A stretch of DNA of 64,000 nucleotides from positions 365,001 to 429,000 of the forward strand of contig JAXHNP010000006.1 of NCBI GenBank assembly GCA_034520365.1. The letters run 5' to 3'. Position 1 is the stretch's first letter. Each line of letters begins with the position of its first letter. Of the stretch, positions 1 through 6,962 are shown in pieces. This stretch comes from Desulfobacterales bacterium (GTDB taxonomy: Bacteria; Desulfobacterota; Desulfobacteria; Desulfobacterales; Desulfosalsimonadaceae). The notes below the pieces were generated by a model. It saw nothing but the letters and a program-made list of their open reading frames with translations, was not told the DNA's origin and did no database searches. Position numbers and translations under genes: made by a program.

Positions 1-1
1 G

Positions 2-163
2 TATCCGGACAAAAAAGAATTGTTTGAGCTGCTGGGACTCGATGAACCCTTAGATACAGCCGGTTCCGGCAAAAATACCATCCAGGGCGCCGGCGTGATT
101 TCTCTTACGGGCAGCACAACGGCGGCTTCCGGGGAATGCTGTCCGGGAGGGGGGTGCTGCTGA
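2..163 (+). CDS. arsD: ArsD C-terminus (arsenite metallochaperone/repressor), cut by window edge
   Basis: Only the last 53 residues are in the window. The visible part begins YPDKKELFELLGLDEP and ends with two vicinal cysteine pairs in ECCPGGGCC, the arrangement seen at the end of classical ArsD. In that family ArsD binds As(III) through vicinal thiols and hands it to the ATPase ArsA; it is also a weak operon repressor. The stop codon overlaps the start of the next gene (TGATG), the usual arsD-arsA coupling, which supports the call. The upstream part, probably with further ars genes, lies outside the window. Confidence 0.8.
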   Translation, partial: YPDKKELFELLGLDEPLDTAGSGKNTIQGAGVISLTGSTTAASGECCPGGGCC

Positions 164-414
164 TGAAAGAGATTATGCAAAGCGCTCCGCGGTTCATATT
201 TTTCACCGGCAAAGGGGGCGTGGGCAAAACTTCCGTATCCTGCATGCTGGCCACGGCCCTGGCCGCACACGGATTAAACGAATTGAAATATTTCAAAGAG
301 GTGCAGTCAAGCGCCGCCGGCCGGGTGGCTATCTTCCCGTGGATGGCGGACCAGGGAGAAAAGATGGTCCTTTCCGGTGCGGAAGAAAGTATTTTTAATC
401 CAACCCTGCAGTGA
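163..414 (+). pseudogene. arsA: Truncated ArsA (arsenite efflux ATPase) 5' fragment
   Basis: The reading frame begins as ArsA, with the P-loop GKGGVGKTS at residues 16-24, and follows the family for about 37 residues, to near base 273. Real ArsA continues for several hundred residues with the switch regions and the DTAPTGHTLR signature. Here the frame runs into unrelated sequence and stops at residue 83. The join contains the perfect palindrome TTGAAATATTTCAA (283-296). The gene is therefore broken after its first P-loop and cannot make a working pump ATPase. I do not recognise the sequence after the join. A functional copy could exist elsewhere. Confidence 0.75.
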
Positions 415-507
415 CGCTTAATCAGGACAAGCAAGAGCCCTGCTCTCCACGCCGGCTAGTTTTTTTGCCGCCCAGGACGCGGTGGGGTCTTTTCACCGGT
501 CTTATCT

Positions 508-564
508 TGAAACATTTGCTAAAACATTTGTTGAAACAGTTTCATGCGTTGAAACAGATGTTTT
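508..564. promoter_or_regulatory. Candidate activator-binding array (TGAAAC-N-GTTTCA) upstream of a sigma-54 promoter
   Basis: The gene-free stretch 415-735 holds this array and the promoter at 651-667; I see nothing else in it. The array has one perfect site, TGAAACAGTTTCA (532-544), flanked by looser TGAAAC half sites at 508-513 and 550-555, the latter followed by GTTTTG. The perfect site ends 107 bp before the -24 element, a normal distance for an enhancer-binding protein. The same palindrome with a different central base occurs at 16395-16407, 109 bp before the next sigma-54 promoter. Binding is inferred. Confidence 0.6.
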
Positions 565-650
565 GCCCTGTCTTTTCCTCTGTCCTGCTGTTTTGTTTTA
601 AAACACCCTTATTTCAGAATCTTAAGCTGTGCTCCTGGCATAGGCATGAA

Positions 651-667
651 TTGGCACGAGAGTTGCT
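651..667 (+). promoter_or_regulatory. Sigma-54 (-24/-12) promoter
   Basis: TTGGCACGAGAGTTGCT matches the consensus TGGCAC-N5-TTGC, with GG at 653-654 and GC at 665-666 separated by exactly ten bases. The start codon of the NifX-like gene lies about 70 bases downstream. No competing sigma-70 element is evident. Confidence 0.8.
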
Positions 668-735
668 ATAACTATGGTAAAGCCATGGGAAAGGTCGACT
701 TGTCCCGGCAACATTATGAAATAAGGATATATAAT

Positions 736-1110
736 ATGAACAAGCCCGTTGTTACAGCCATTCCGGTCTGCTGCAACCGGGTCGCGTTTCACTTTGCATG
801 GTGCAGCCATGTGCTCCTTGTTGAAACCATTGGAGACAGGGTCTTGGGGCGGCGGAAAAGACCCATGCCTTATGAGGAGCCATGGGATCTGGCCCGCACC
901 CTGGTGGCCCTGAACATTGATCAACTGTTGTGCAGGTTCATGCCCCTGCATTTCCGCGACTGGTTCGAGCGCAAACAGGTCCGCGTCATCGACTGCGATG
1001 TCGGCGATACCCGGTTGCTTCCGGAACCTTTCGGGCAGGAGATTGAAGAGGCCGAATGCGCCAGGGACACAGCCGACAGCGGACCGGATCAAAAATATAC
1101 CCGGAAATAA
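736..1110 (+). CDS. NifX/NifB-like (dinitrogenase iron-molybdenum cofactor family) domain protein
   Basis: A 124-residue single-domain protein. The pattern RVAFHFAWCSHVLLVE near the start and LVALNIDQLLCRFMPLHF in the middle resembles the NifX/NafY/NifB C-terminal fold, which binds metal-cofactor precursors; relatives in sulfate reducers include orange-protein-type proteins. I chose the ATG at 736 because AAGGAT sits 8 bases upstream; in-frame codons from 646 lie across the promoter. It is first in a likely operon with the radical SAM gene 63 bases downstream, under the sigma-54 promoter. A paralogue with a similar promoter is at 16585. The ligand is unknown and no nif structural genes are visible, so nitrogenase maturation is not implied. 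Confidence 0.65.
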   Translation: MNKPVVTAIPVCCNRVAFHFAWCSHVLLVETIGDRVLGRRKRPMPYEEPWDLARTLVALNIDQLLCRFMPLHFRDWFERKQVRVIDCDVGDTRLLPEPFGQEIEEAECARDTADSGPDQKYTRK

Positions 1111-1173
1111 CGGATTTTGAGAAACCGGGGAAACAACACGGCAGCAATATGACAATGGATTAAGGAGGTCATT

Positions 1174-2678
1174 ATGACGCTGCATTTAAAAACATGGCAG
1201 GAGATGATGCATAGGCGCCTCATGGCCGAAAAGGCCCTGGGGCAGGCATTGAAGTATCTGGGAAAGGATCCGGATAAAAACGCAAAGTACTTGTTAAAGG
1301 CGGTGGACCATATTGCCAGCGGTGAAAAGCAGGAAATGATCCGCAGCTGGTTTCATCACTGGATGCGTGAAAACGGGCCGGGCCGGCAGTTTCTGCACCG
1401 GCTGGTGCAAAACACCCATCCGCGGGTGCGGGAACGTTATGTGGCCCGGATGGTGGCCGGCATGTTCTTCCGGGATCCGGAAGCCCGGACCGTGCGCAGA
1501 AAAAATTCGGCATCCAGCCGCCGCCTGTCATGCTCATATCTCCGAGCATGCGGTGCAACTACCGGTGTGAGGGATGCTATGCCGGCAGTTATGAGCGCAA
1601 AGACGACATGAGCCCGGAAGTGTTTGACCGCCTGCTCATCGAAGCCGAGGAAATGGGCATCAATTTTTTTACCATCCTGGGCGGCGAGCCGTTTGTCTAT
1701 CCCCATTTGTTCGAAGTGCTGGAAAAACACGACAAATCATTTTACCAGATTTATACCAACGCCTCGCTCATTGATGAAAAGACCGCAGAACGCCTGGTGG
1801 AGATGGGCAACGTGGCCCCGCAGATCAGTATCAACGGGCCGCGGAAGTACACGGATTCGGTGCGGGGCAAAGGCTCCTTTGATGCCTGCGTGCGGGCCAT
1901 GGACCGGCTTTATGAAGCAGGATGTGCCTTTGGGTTTTCTTCGCTGGTCACCCGCAAGAACATGGACGTGCTCTGCTCAGACGAGTGGATTGATTTTCTG
2001 GTCGAAAAAGGTGCGCTCTACGGATGGTATTTCCTGTTTATGCCGGTGGGCAGTGATCCGGAGATGGATCTCATGCCGACCCCCGAACAGCGGGACCAGA
2101 TGCGGCGTTTCCAGTCCCATATACGCGAAGAAAAGCCGCTGCTGCTGGTGGATTTCTGGAATGACGGGGTCCTGTCGGGCGGCTGTATCGCAGGCGGCCG
2201 GCTGTATTTTCACATCAACCATCGCGGGGATGTGGAACCCTGCATTTTCTGCCATTTTGCCACTGACAACATTCATGACAAGCCATTGGCCGAAGCGCTG
2301 GATTCTTCATTTTTTCAGGAAATTCGCGCCGGGCAGCCCTTTTGCTACAATACCCTGCGCCCCTGTCCCATGATTGATCATCCGCAGACCATGTGGCGGA
2401 TTATCCGGAAACACGGTGCCAGCCCAACCCATGAAGGCGCCGAAATCATGTTTACCCGCCTGGAGGGAGAAATGGACCAGTACGCCGAAGGCGTCAGGAA
2501 GATAATGGATCGGGCCTGGCAGGAAGACGGCTACAGCAACTGGGCAGGCAGGTGGATGGCGCACTGCGGCCTGGACCGGGATCAGATCGAACGCCGGCGC
2601 CGGGAATTTGAAGCAGACTCCGGGGCATCAGATGAAAAACCACTGGAAACGGCCAATACCGCCGCCAGAAAATCATAA
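1174..2678 (+). CDS. Radical SAM protein, interrupted by a -1 frameshift at a six-A run
   Basis: Two overlapping frames together encode one protein of about 500 residues. The first (from 1174, good AAGGAGG site) gives a helical N-terminal region; the second continues with the radical SAM cluster motif CNYRCEGC (about residue 127), the loop GGEPF, and a C-terminal cysteine region around PCIFC and RPCPMI that could bind a further cluster. The switch is at 1500-1506 (A AAA AAT): slipping back one base joins the frames exactly. This could be a missing A, a sequencing error or programmed slippage. The substrate is unknown. The placement behind a NifX-like gene and a sigma-54 promoter suggests cofactor or peptide modification, but that is inference. 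Confidence 0.75.
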
Positions 2679-2739
2679 TGTGTGAAAAATCACTGTAAAC
2701 AATAATCCGATTCCATAAGAGCAAAAAAGGGAGATCGCT

Positions 2740-3021
2740 ATGGGGGTGCCAACCAAAGGACGCAGGAGGATTGTTTTCCGGCTGACCGCCCCGGATGCCA
2801 ATGAAGTCTGTATCTGTGGAGATTTTAACGGGTGGAATCCCCAAAAACACATCTTGAAAAGAAAACCGGGAGGATTTTGGGAAAAAGTAATTATGCTGCA
2901 ACCGGGCCGATATGAATACAAGTATAGAATCGACGGCACCTGGCAACTCGATCCCGTCAATTCCAATCGATGTGCAAATGATTACGGGACGTTGAACAAT
3001 GTTATTGTTGTCAGTGCCTGA
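2740..3021 (+). CDS. Stand-alone CBM48/AMPK-type glycogen-binding domain protein
   Basis: A 93-residue protein that consists only of an early-set glycogen-binding domain: VFRLTAPDANEVCICGDFNGWN, then a tryptophan in GGFWEKVIML, then YEYKYRIDGTWQLDP. These match the N-terminal domain of branching enzymes and the AMPK beta subunit. No catalytic domain is attached. The glucan phosphorylase gene starts 101 bases downstream on the same strand, so a role in tethering or sensing glycogen during its breakdown is reasonable. AAGGGAGA precedes the ATG. Confidence 0.8.
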   Translation: MGVPTKGRRRIVFRLTAPDANEVCICGDFNGWNPQKHILKRKPGGFWEKVIMLQPGRYEYKYRIDGTWQLDPVNSNRCANDYGTLNNVIVVSA

Positions 3022-3122
3022 CTGGAGCCGGATGCGCGTAAAAACAAAGACTCCCTCGTATTGCGGGCAGAAAACAAGTTGAAGCAGGAGTTTTGAACTG
3101 TAATTTTTTCAAGGAGTCTTAA

Positions 3123-5246
3123 ATGGAAGCCGACATTCCGGGAAACGAAACTTTTTCTCACCTTCCCGAAAACCTGAAGGGCCTGGAGGACCTGGCCGAA
3201 AACCTCTGGTGGAGCTGGAATCCCCAGGCCAGGATGCTTTTTAAAATGCTTGACCGCCAGGCATGGAAAGAAAGCGGGCACAATCCGGATCTCATGCTGC
3301 GGCAGCTTCCGGCCTCCATCCTGGAGCCAGCGGCTGCAGACCCGAACTACATGCGACACTACAACCTGGTGATGTATCACTTCAATCAGTGCATTACTGA
3401 GGCGCCGCCGCAGTGGGGCCACCGGCGGGATTCCGGCCCTGTGGCATACTTTTCCGCGGAATTCGGTCTCCACCATTCCCTTCCTTTTTATGCCGGCGGG
3501 CTGGGTTTTCTGGCAGGAGACCACCTCAAGGAATGCAGCGACATGGGGATTCCTCTTGTGGGTATCGGGTTCATGTACCCGGCCGGCTATCTTCGCCAGA
3601 TCATAAACAGGGACGGATGGCAGGACAATCATACCCAGCACCTGGACAGGGAATCGGCTTCCATCAACCGGGTACTGAACGAACACGGCAGCCAGCTCAG
3701 GGTGAAGGTGCCCTACATAAACCATCCCCCCGTTGAAGCCGGCCTGTGGGAAGTCTCTGTGGGGCGGGTGAGTCTGCTTTTAATGGACACAGACATTGAA
3801 CAAAACGATCCTGCCTTCAGGGGCATTTCTCAACAGCTCTATACCGGCGACCGGGAAAAAAGGCTTCTCCAGGAAATCGTGCTGGGAATCGGCGGTTCCC
3901 GGGTCCTGGAAGCCCGGGGCAGGAAGTGCTCCATGCTTCATTTAAACGAAGGGCACGCAGCCTTTGCCCTTCTGGAAAAGGCAAGGGAATTCGTGGAGCA
4001 GGGAGACGATTTTGAAACAGCCAGGCAGAAAATAAGGAACATGAGCCTTTTTACCACGCATACGCCGGTGCCGGCGGGCCATGACGTGTTCCCGATTGAA
4101 CTGATCGAAAAATACTTTCAGACTTACTGGCCCAGGCTGGGACTGGAAAAAGAAAGCTTCCTGGATCTGGGGCGCCATCCGGAGCGCCCGGAGGAGGGAT
4201 TTAACATGACGGTACTGGCCCTGAAGCTTTCAGGAGGATGCAATGCGGTAAGCCGCAGACACGGGGAAGTTACCAGGAAAATGTGGCAGGCCCTGTGGCC
4301 GGACAGGGATGACAAACAGGTTCCCATCGATCACGTCACAAACGGGGTCCACCTGGCCAGCTGGATAGAGCCCAAAATCAGACTTCTCTATAACAAGTAC
4401 TTCGGCGAAGGCTGGTACAGCGCTCATGATAATGAGGCCATATGGGAGTTCATAGAGGAAATACCCGACCGGGAGCTGTGGCAGACCCATTACTGGCTGA
4501 AACTAAAACTCATTGACTATGTCCGGCACAAGGCAAGAAACAGATGGCACGCCGGGGAGACAGAGCCCTCCCAGGTTGCGGGCATGGGGACTATGCTCGA
4601 TTCCTCGGTTTTAACCCTGGGCTTTGCCAGGCGGTTTACCGAATACAAAAGACCGGATCTGATATTTACCGACATCGAGCGGCTCAAAAAAATGCTGAAC
4701 CATCCCTGGCGGCCGCTTCAGATCATTTTTGCAGGCAAGTCCCATCCTGATGACGCAAAGGGGCACGAACTGATCCACAGGGTATTTGAATTTGCCCGCA
4801 GCCCCGAACTCGGGGGAAGGGTGGCCTTTGTGGAAAACTACAACGAGCAGCTCTCCCAGTACATGGTCCACGGTGTGGATGTGTGGTTAAATAATCCTGT
4901 GCCGCCGATGGAGGCAAGCGGCACCAGCGGAATGAAGGCGGCATTAAACGGGGTGCCGCACCTGAGCATCCCGGACGGCTGGTGGCTGGAAGGCTTTACC
5001 GGCAAAAACGGCTGGAACTTCGGCAGCTCCGCAGAAAAAACCGGCAGGAACCACGAGGATGCAGACCAGCTATACCGCCTGCTGGAGGAAAAAATAATAC
5101 CCGCCTACTATAAGGCGGATGAAGACGGCGTGCCCCACGAGTGGGTCAGGTTTATGAAAGAGGCCATAAAGACATGCGCCCCGAAATTTTCTGCCAGAAG
5201 GATGATAAAGCAATACGCGGAAAAGTTCTACGGATGCGGCCGGTAA
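3123..5246 (+). CDS. glgP: Alpha-glucan (glycogen/maltodextrin) phosphorylase, short GT35 type
   Basis: Releases glucose-1-phosphate from glycogen or maltodextrin using PLP. The 707-residue length and the N-terminal domain beginning LEDLAENLWWSWNP identify the short bacterial type, not the longer GlgP of Escherichia coli. The PLP site is clear in EASGTSGMKAALNG (Lys about 605), followed by the DGWWLEG segment typical of this branch. HLNEGHAAF and TTHTPVPAGHD contribute to the substrate site. The CBM48 protein upstream and a 50-residue protein downstream may be co-transcribed. AAGGAG lies just upstream of the start. Together the genes suggest glycogen storage and use. Confidence 0.92.
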   Translation: MEADIPGNETFSHLPENLKGLEDLAENLWWSWNPQARMLFKMLDRQAWKESGHNPDLMLRQLPASILEPAAADPNYMRHYNLVMYHFNQCITEAPPQWGHRRDSGPVAYFSAEFGLHHSLPFYAGGLGFLAGDHLKECSDMGIPLVGIGFMYPAGYLRQIINRDGWQDNHTQHLDRESASINRVLNEHGSQLRVKVPYINHPPVEAGLWEVSVGRVSLLLMDTDIEQNDPAFRGISQQLYTGDREKRLLQEIVLGIGGSRVLEARGRKCSMLHLNEGHAAFALLEKAREFVEQGDDFETARQKIRNMSLFTTHTPVPAGHDVFPIELIEKYFQTYWPRLGLEKESFLDLGRHPERPEEGFNMTVLALKLSGGCNAVSRRHGEVTRKMWQALWPDRDDKQVPIDHVTNGVHLASWIEPKIRLLYNKYFGEGWYSAHDNEAIWEFIEEIPDRELWQTHYWLKLKLIDYVRHKARNRWHAGETEPSQVAGMGTMLDSSVLTLGFARRFTEYKRPDLIFTDIERLKKMLNHPWRPLQIIFAGKSHPDDAKGHELIHRVFEFARSPELGGRVAFVENYNEQLSQYMVHGVDVWLNNPVPPMEASGTSGMKAALNGVPHLSIPDGWWLEGFTGKNGWNFGSSAEKTGRNHEDADQLYRLLEEKIIPAYYKADEDGVPHEWVRFMKEAIKTCAPKFSARRMIKQYAEKFYGCGR

Positions 5247-5291
5247 AAGGCCCTTGCCAAAGAGATCTTTTTTCAATATCGGGAAATAACA

Positions 5292-5444
5292 ATGCGAAGA
5301 CTCAAAGACATACAAATGGAACTTTCTAAAGAAGAAGTCCGGCAGATTCTCTCCATTGCCCTGGACGAGGACCGGGATAAGGCCATGGAATTTGTCCGGG
5401 ATCACCTGGCCAAAAAGGTGGACAAAAAACTCCAGGAGCATTGA
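5292..5444 (+). CDS. Small hypothetical protein (50 aa)
   Basis: A short frame starting MRRLKDIQMELSKEEVRQ and ending KKVDKKLQEH. It is highly charged, lacks Cys, Gly and Pro, and is predicted mainly helical. It begins 45 bases after the phosphorylase stop on the same strand; the sequence before the ATG (GGGAAATAACA) is only a fair ribosome site. The absence of helix breakers and the clean reading argue that it is real. I do not recognise the family; a helical partner of the upstream enzyme or an independent small protein are both possible. Confidence 0.5.
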   Translation: MRRLKDIQMELSKEEVRQILSIALDEDRDKAMEFVRDHLAKKVDKKLQEH

Positions 5445-5550
5445 GTGCCGGTCTTCGAGGTCAGTTATGGCCCCGGCCAGACAAATCGTTTCTCATAATC
5501 CATTTTGCTGTTTTGCGGCAACATCCATTGCCCCTGTCTTATGATCGGTC

Positions 5551-5779
5551 TCCCCCGGACCATGGGACAGACCAGCCGGGCACATAGCTTTCCTGGCATT
5601 TCGGGCACAACAGGGGGGCCACATGGTAAATTTTCTGTATCACCTGCACCCATTTCCGCCGCATGGCCGAAGATGTCAGCGTCGGCGCCGCCATGGCCGA
5701 TACATTGTTATCAACGCGCCTTTTTTCGCCTCCCGGGGGCCTTGTCAGAGCAAGAGCCGTAATAGCGCACCATCTGCTT
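5551..5779 (-). pseudogene. Remnant of IS91-like transposase C-terminus
   Basis: This otherwise gene-free stretch (5445-5789), read on the minus strand, contains two pieces of a familiar transposase tail: KQMVRYYGSCSDKAPGRRKK followed by a stop, then WVQVIQKIYHVAPLLCPKCQ. The VRYYG...S...G.RRK element followed by W..I.K.Y..DPLLCPKC is characteristic of the zinc-ribbon end of IS91-family-like transposases. Stops and missing upstream domains show that it is dead. It directly follows the MOSC gene stop, so it probably marks an old insertion or deletion boundary. Confidence 0.6.
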
Positions 5780-5789
5780 CCGCTTATAT

Positions 5790-6227
5790 TTATTTCTTTA
5801 TATCTATTTTAGCCCCTGCCTTCACAGATCCTCCTTGGATCACCCTGGCGAATAGTCCCTCTTTTGGCATGATGCATCTGCCTATCTCACGATAGATGGC
5901 ACAGCCCGTATGACATCTTTTGCCGAGCTGGGTAACCTCCAGGAGGACCTCAAACCCAACAGAAAGACAGGTGCCCACCGGCAGGGAGGTCAGGTCAACC
6001 CCCTCTGTCGTAAGATTCTCGGCGAAGTCGCCGGGGCTGACATTAAAACCCTGATTGTGCATCTTGTTAATACTTTCCATCGCCAGCAGGCTTACCTGAC
6101 GGTGCGTGCAGCAATCGGCATGGGCATCACTCAAAAGGCCGTAGTCCTCTTTTAAAAACCCCTCGGTTACAGGCTCTTTTCTGGTGCCCTTGTCGAAACT
6201 TTGACAAACAGCGATTATTCTGCCCAT
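5790..6227 (-). CDS. MOSC domain-containing protein
   Basis: A 145-residue protein with the MOSC core: SPGDFAENLTTEGVDLTSLPVG, then GFEVLLEVTQLGKRCHTGCAIYR, where the conserved cysteine lies in KRCHTGCAIY. MOSC domains (as in molybdenum-cofactor sulfurase tails, YiiM and YuaD) carry sulfur or bind molybdopterin-type groups. GGAGAG precedes the ATG. It overlaps by 13 bases the end of an mnmA remnant on the same strand. In related anaerobes such short MOSC proteins accompany molybdenum or tungsten cofactor functions; no cofactor genes are adjacent here. Confidence 0.85.
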   Translation of the reverse strand: MGRIIAVCQSFDKGTRKEPVTEGFLKEDYGLLSDAHADCCTHRQVSLLAMESINKMHNQGFNVSPGDFAENLTTEGVDLTSLPVGTCLSVGFEVLLEVTQLGKRCHTGCAIYREIGRCIMPKEGLFARVIQGGSVKAGAKIDIKK

Positions 6228-6500
6228 ATCTTGTTCTCTCCTTTTTTCTCTATTATCCCCCCGCCCACTACGGTATCGCCATCGTAAAAGACTATCGTTT
6301 GGCCCGGGGCAATTGCCATCTGCGGTAGCTTGAACTCCACGTGGAGCCTCTCCTTATCCAGAGGAGTAACCATGACTTCAGCTTCCCTGTGAGCGTATCT
6401 GATCTTGGCTTTCAGTTCAGCAGCCTGCTTTAGCCCATCCACCGCGATCCAGTTTATCTGGGAAGCTATCAAAATCCTTCTTGCCTTTGTATAGCTGTTC
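6215..6500 (-). pseudogene. mnmA: MnmA (tRNA 2-thiouridylase) C-terminal fragment
   Basis: On the minus strand this frame encodes only the last ~90 residues of MnmA: ASQINWIAV, then KIRYAHREAEV and the ending MAIAPGQTIVFYDGDTVV-GGGI, the beta-barrel tail of the enzyme. The PP-loop ATPase core and both catalytic cysteines, which would lie upstream in a ~360-residue enzyme, are absent; upstream is the near-perfect palindrome at 6520-6562 and a gene on the other strand. The fragment is in frame and its stop overlaps the MOSC start, so it may still be translated and couple MOSC translation. It is most simply a decayed gene end. Confidence 0.65.
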
Positions 6501-6519
6501 GTGGCCCCCGAAGCATTCA

Positions 6520-6562
6520 CATATTGACTTGTATGCCACATTGTGGTATACAAGTCAATATG
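6520..6562. promoter_or_regulatory. 43-bp near-perfect palindrome over the start of the HTH regulator gene
   Basis: Two 21-base arms (6520-6540 and 6542-6562) separated by one base match at 20 of 21 positions; the core is TGTGGTATACAAGTCAATATG. The right arm includes the ATG of the helix-turn-helix gene at 6560. An autoregulatory operator is the simplest reading. An RNA hairpin hiding the start codon is also possible. Confidence 0.65.
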
Positions 6563-6937
6563 GACAGCAAAGAATTTTCAATCGTCCGAAAGAAACTCAA
6601 TAAAACCCAGCGGCAGCTGGCGCAGCTCCTTGGCACCTCGATCAAGGCTGTGCACAGCTATGAGCAGGGGTGGCGCTCGGTTCCGGTTCATGTGGAAAGA
6701 CAGATGCTCTTTCTGGTGACCAGAAAGAGGGCTTTGCAGGAGGAATTAAAACCCTGCTGGGAGGTTATGGGCTGTCCTTTGGAGCAGATGAGGAACTGTC
6801 CCGCCTGGGAGTTTCAGGCCGGAACCCTGTGCTGGTTCATCAACGGCACCATCTGCGAGGGAGATGCCCTCAAAACATGGAAGGAAAAGATGATATTGTG
6901 CAGATCCTGCACGGTATTGAAATCTCAAGTTTCTTAA
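6560..6937 (+). CDS. XRE-type helix-turn-helix protein with C-terminal Cys/Trp domain
   Basis: A 125-residue protein. Residues about 6-50 form an XRE-type HTH (VRKKLNKTQRQLAQLLGTSI-KAVHSYEQGW). The second half carries a cysteine/tryptophan pattern, CWEVMGCP, RNCPAWEF, LCWFINGTICEG and ILCRSC, suited to binding a metal or Fe-S cluster. This makes a metal- or redox-sensing regulator likely. I chose ATG 6560; there is no clear Shine-Dalgarno, and the codons upstream lie in the palindrome. The gene is divergent from the mnmA remnant/MOSC pair and 25 bases before the sulfhydrylase gene, so these may be its targets. Confidence 0.7.
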   Translation: MDSKEFSIVRKKLNKTQRQLAQLLGTSIKAVHSYEQGWRSVPVHVERQMLFLVTRKRALQEELKPCWEVMGCPLEQMRNCPAWEFQAGTLCWFINGTICEGDALKTWKEKMILCRSCTVLKSQVS

Positions 6938-6962
6938 TAAATCCTTACCAGGGAGATTCGAG

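Noticed and set aside
274-414. Sequence after the arsA break as a known insertion sequence end
   Set aside because: I could not match it to any transposase or terminal repeat; left as unknown.
736-1110. NifX-like genes as evidence for nitrogen fixation
   Set aside because: No nifHDK, nifB or nifEN genes are present, and NifX-fold proteins have many other roles in anaerobes.
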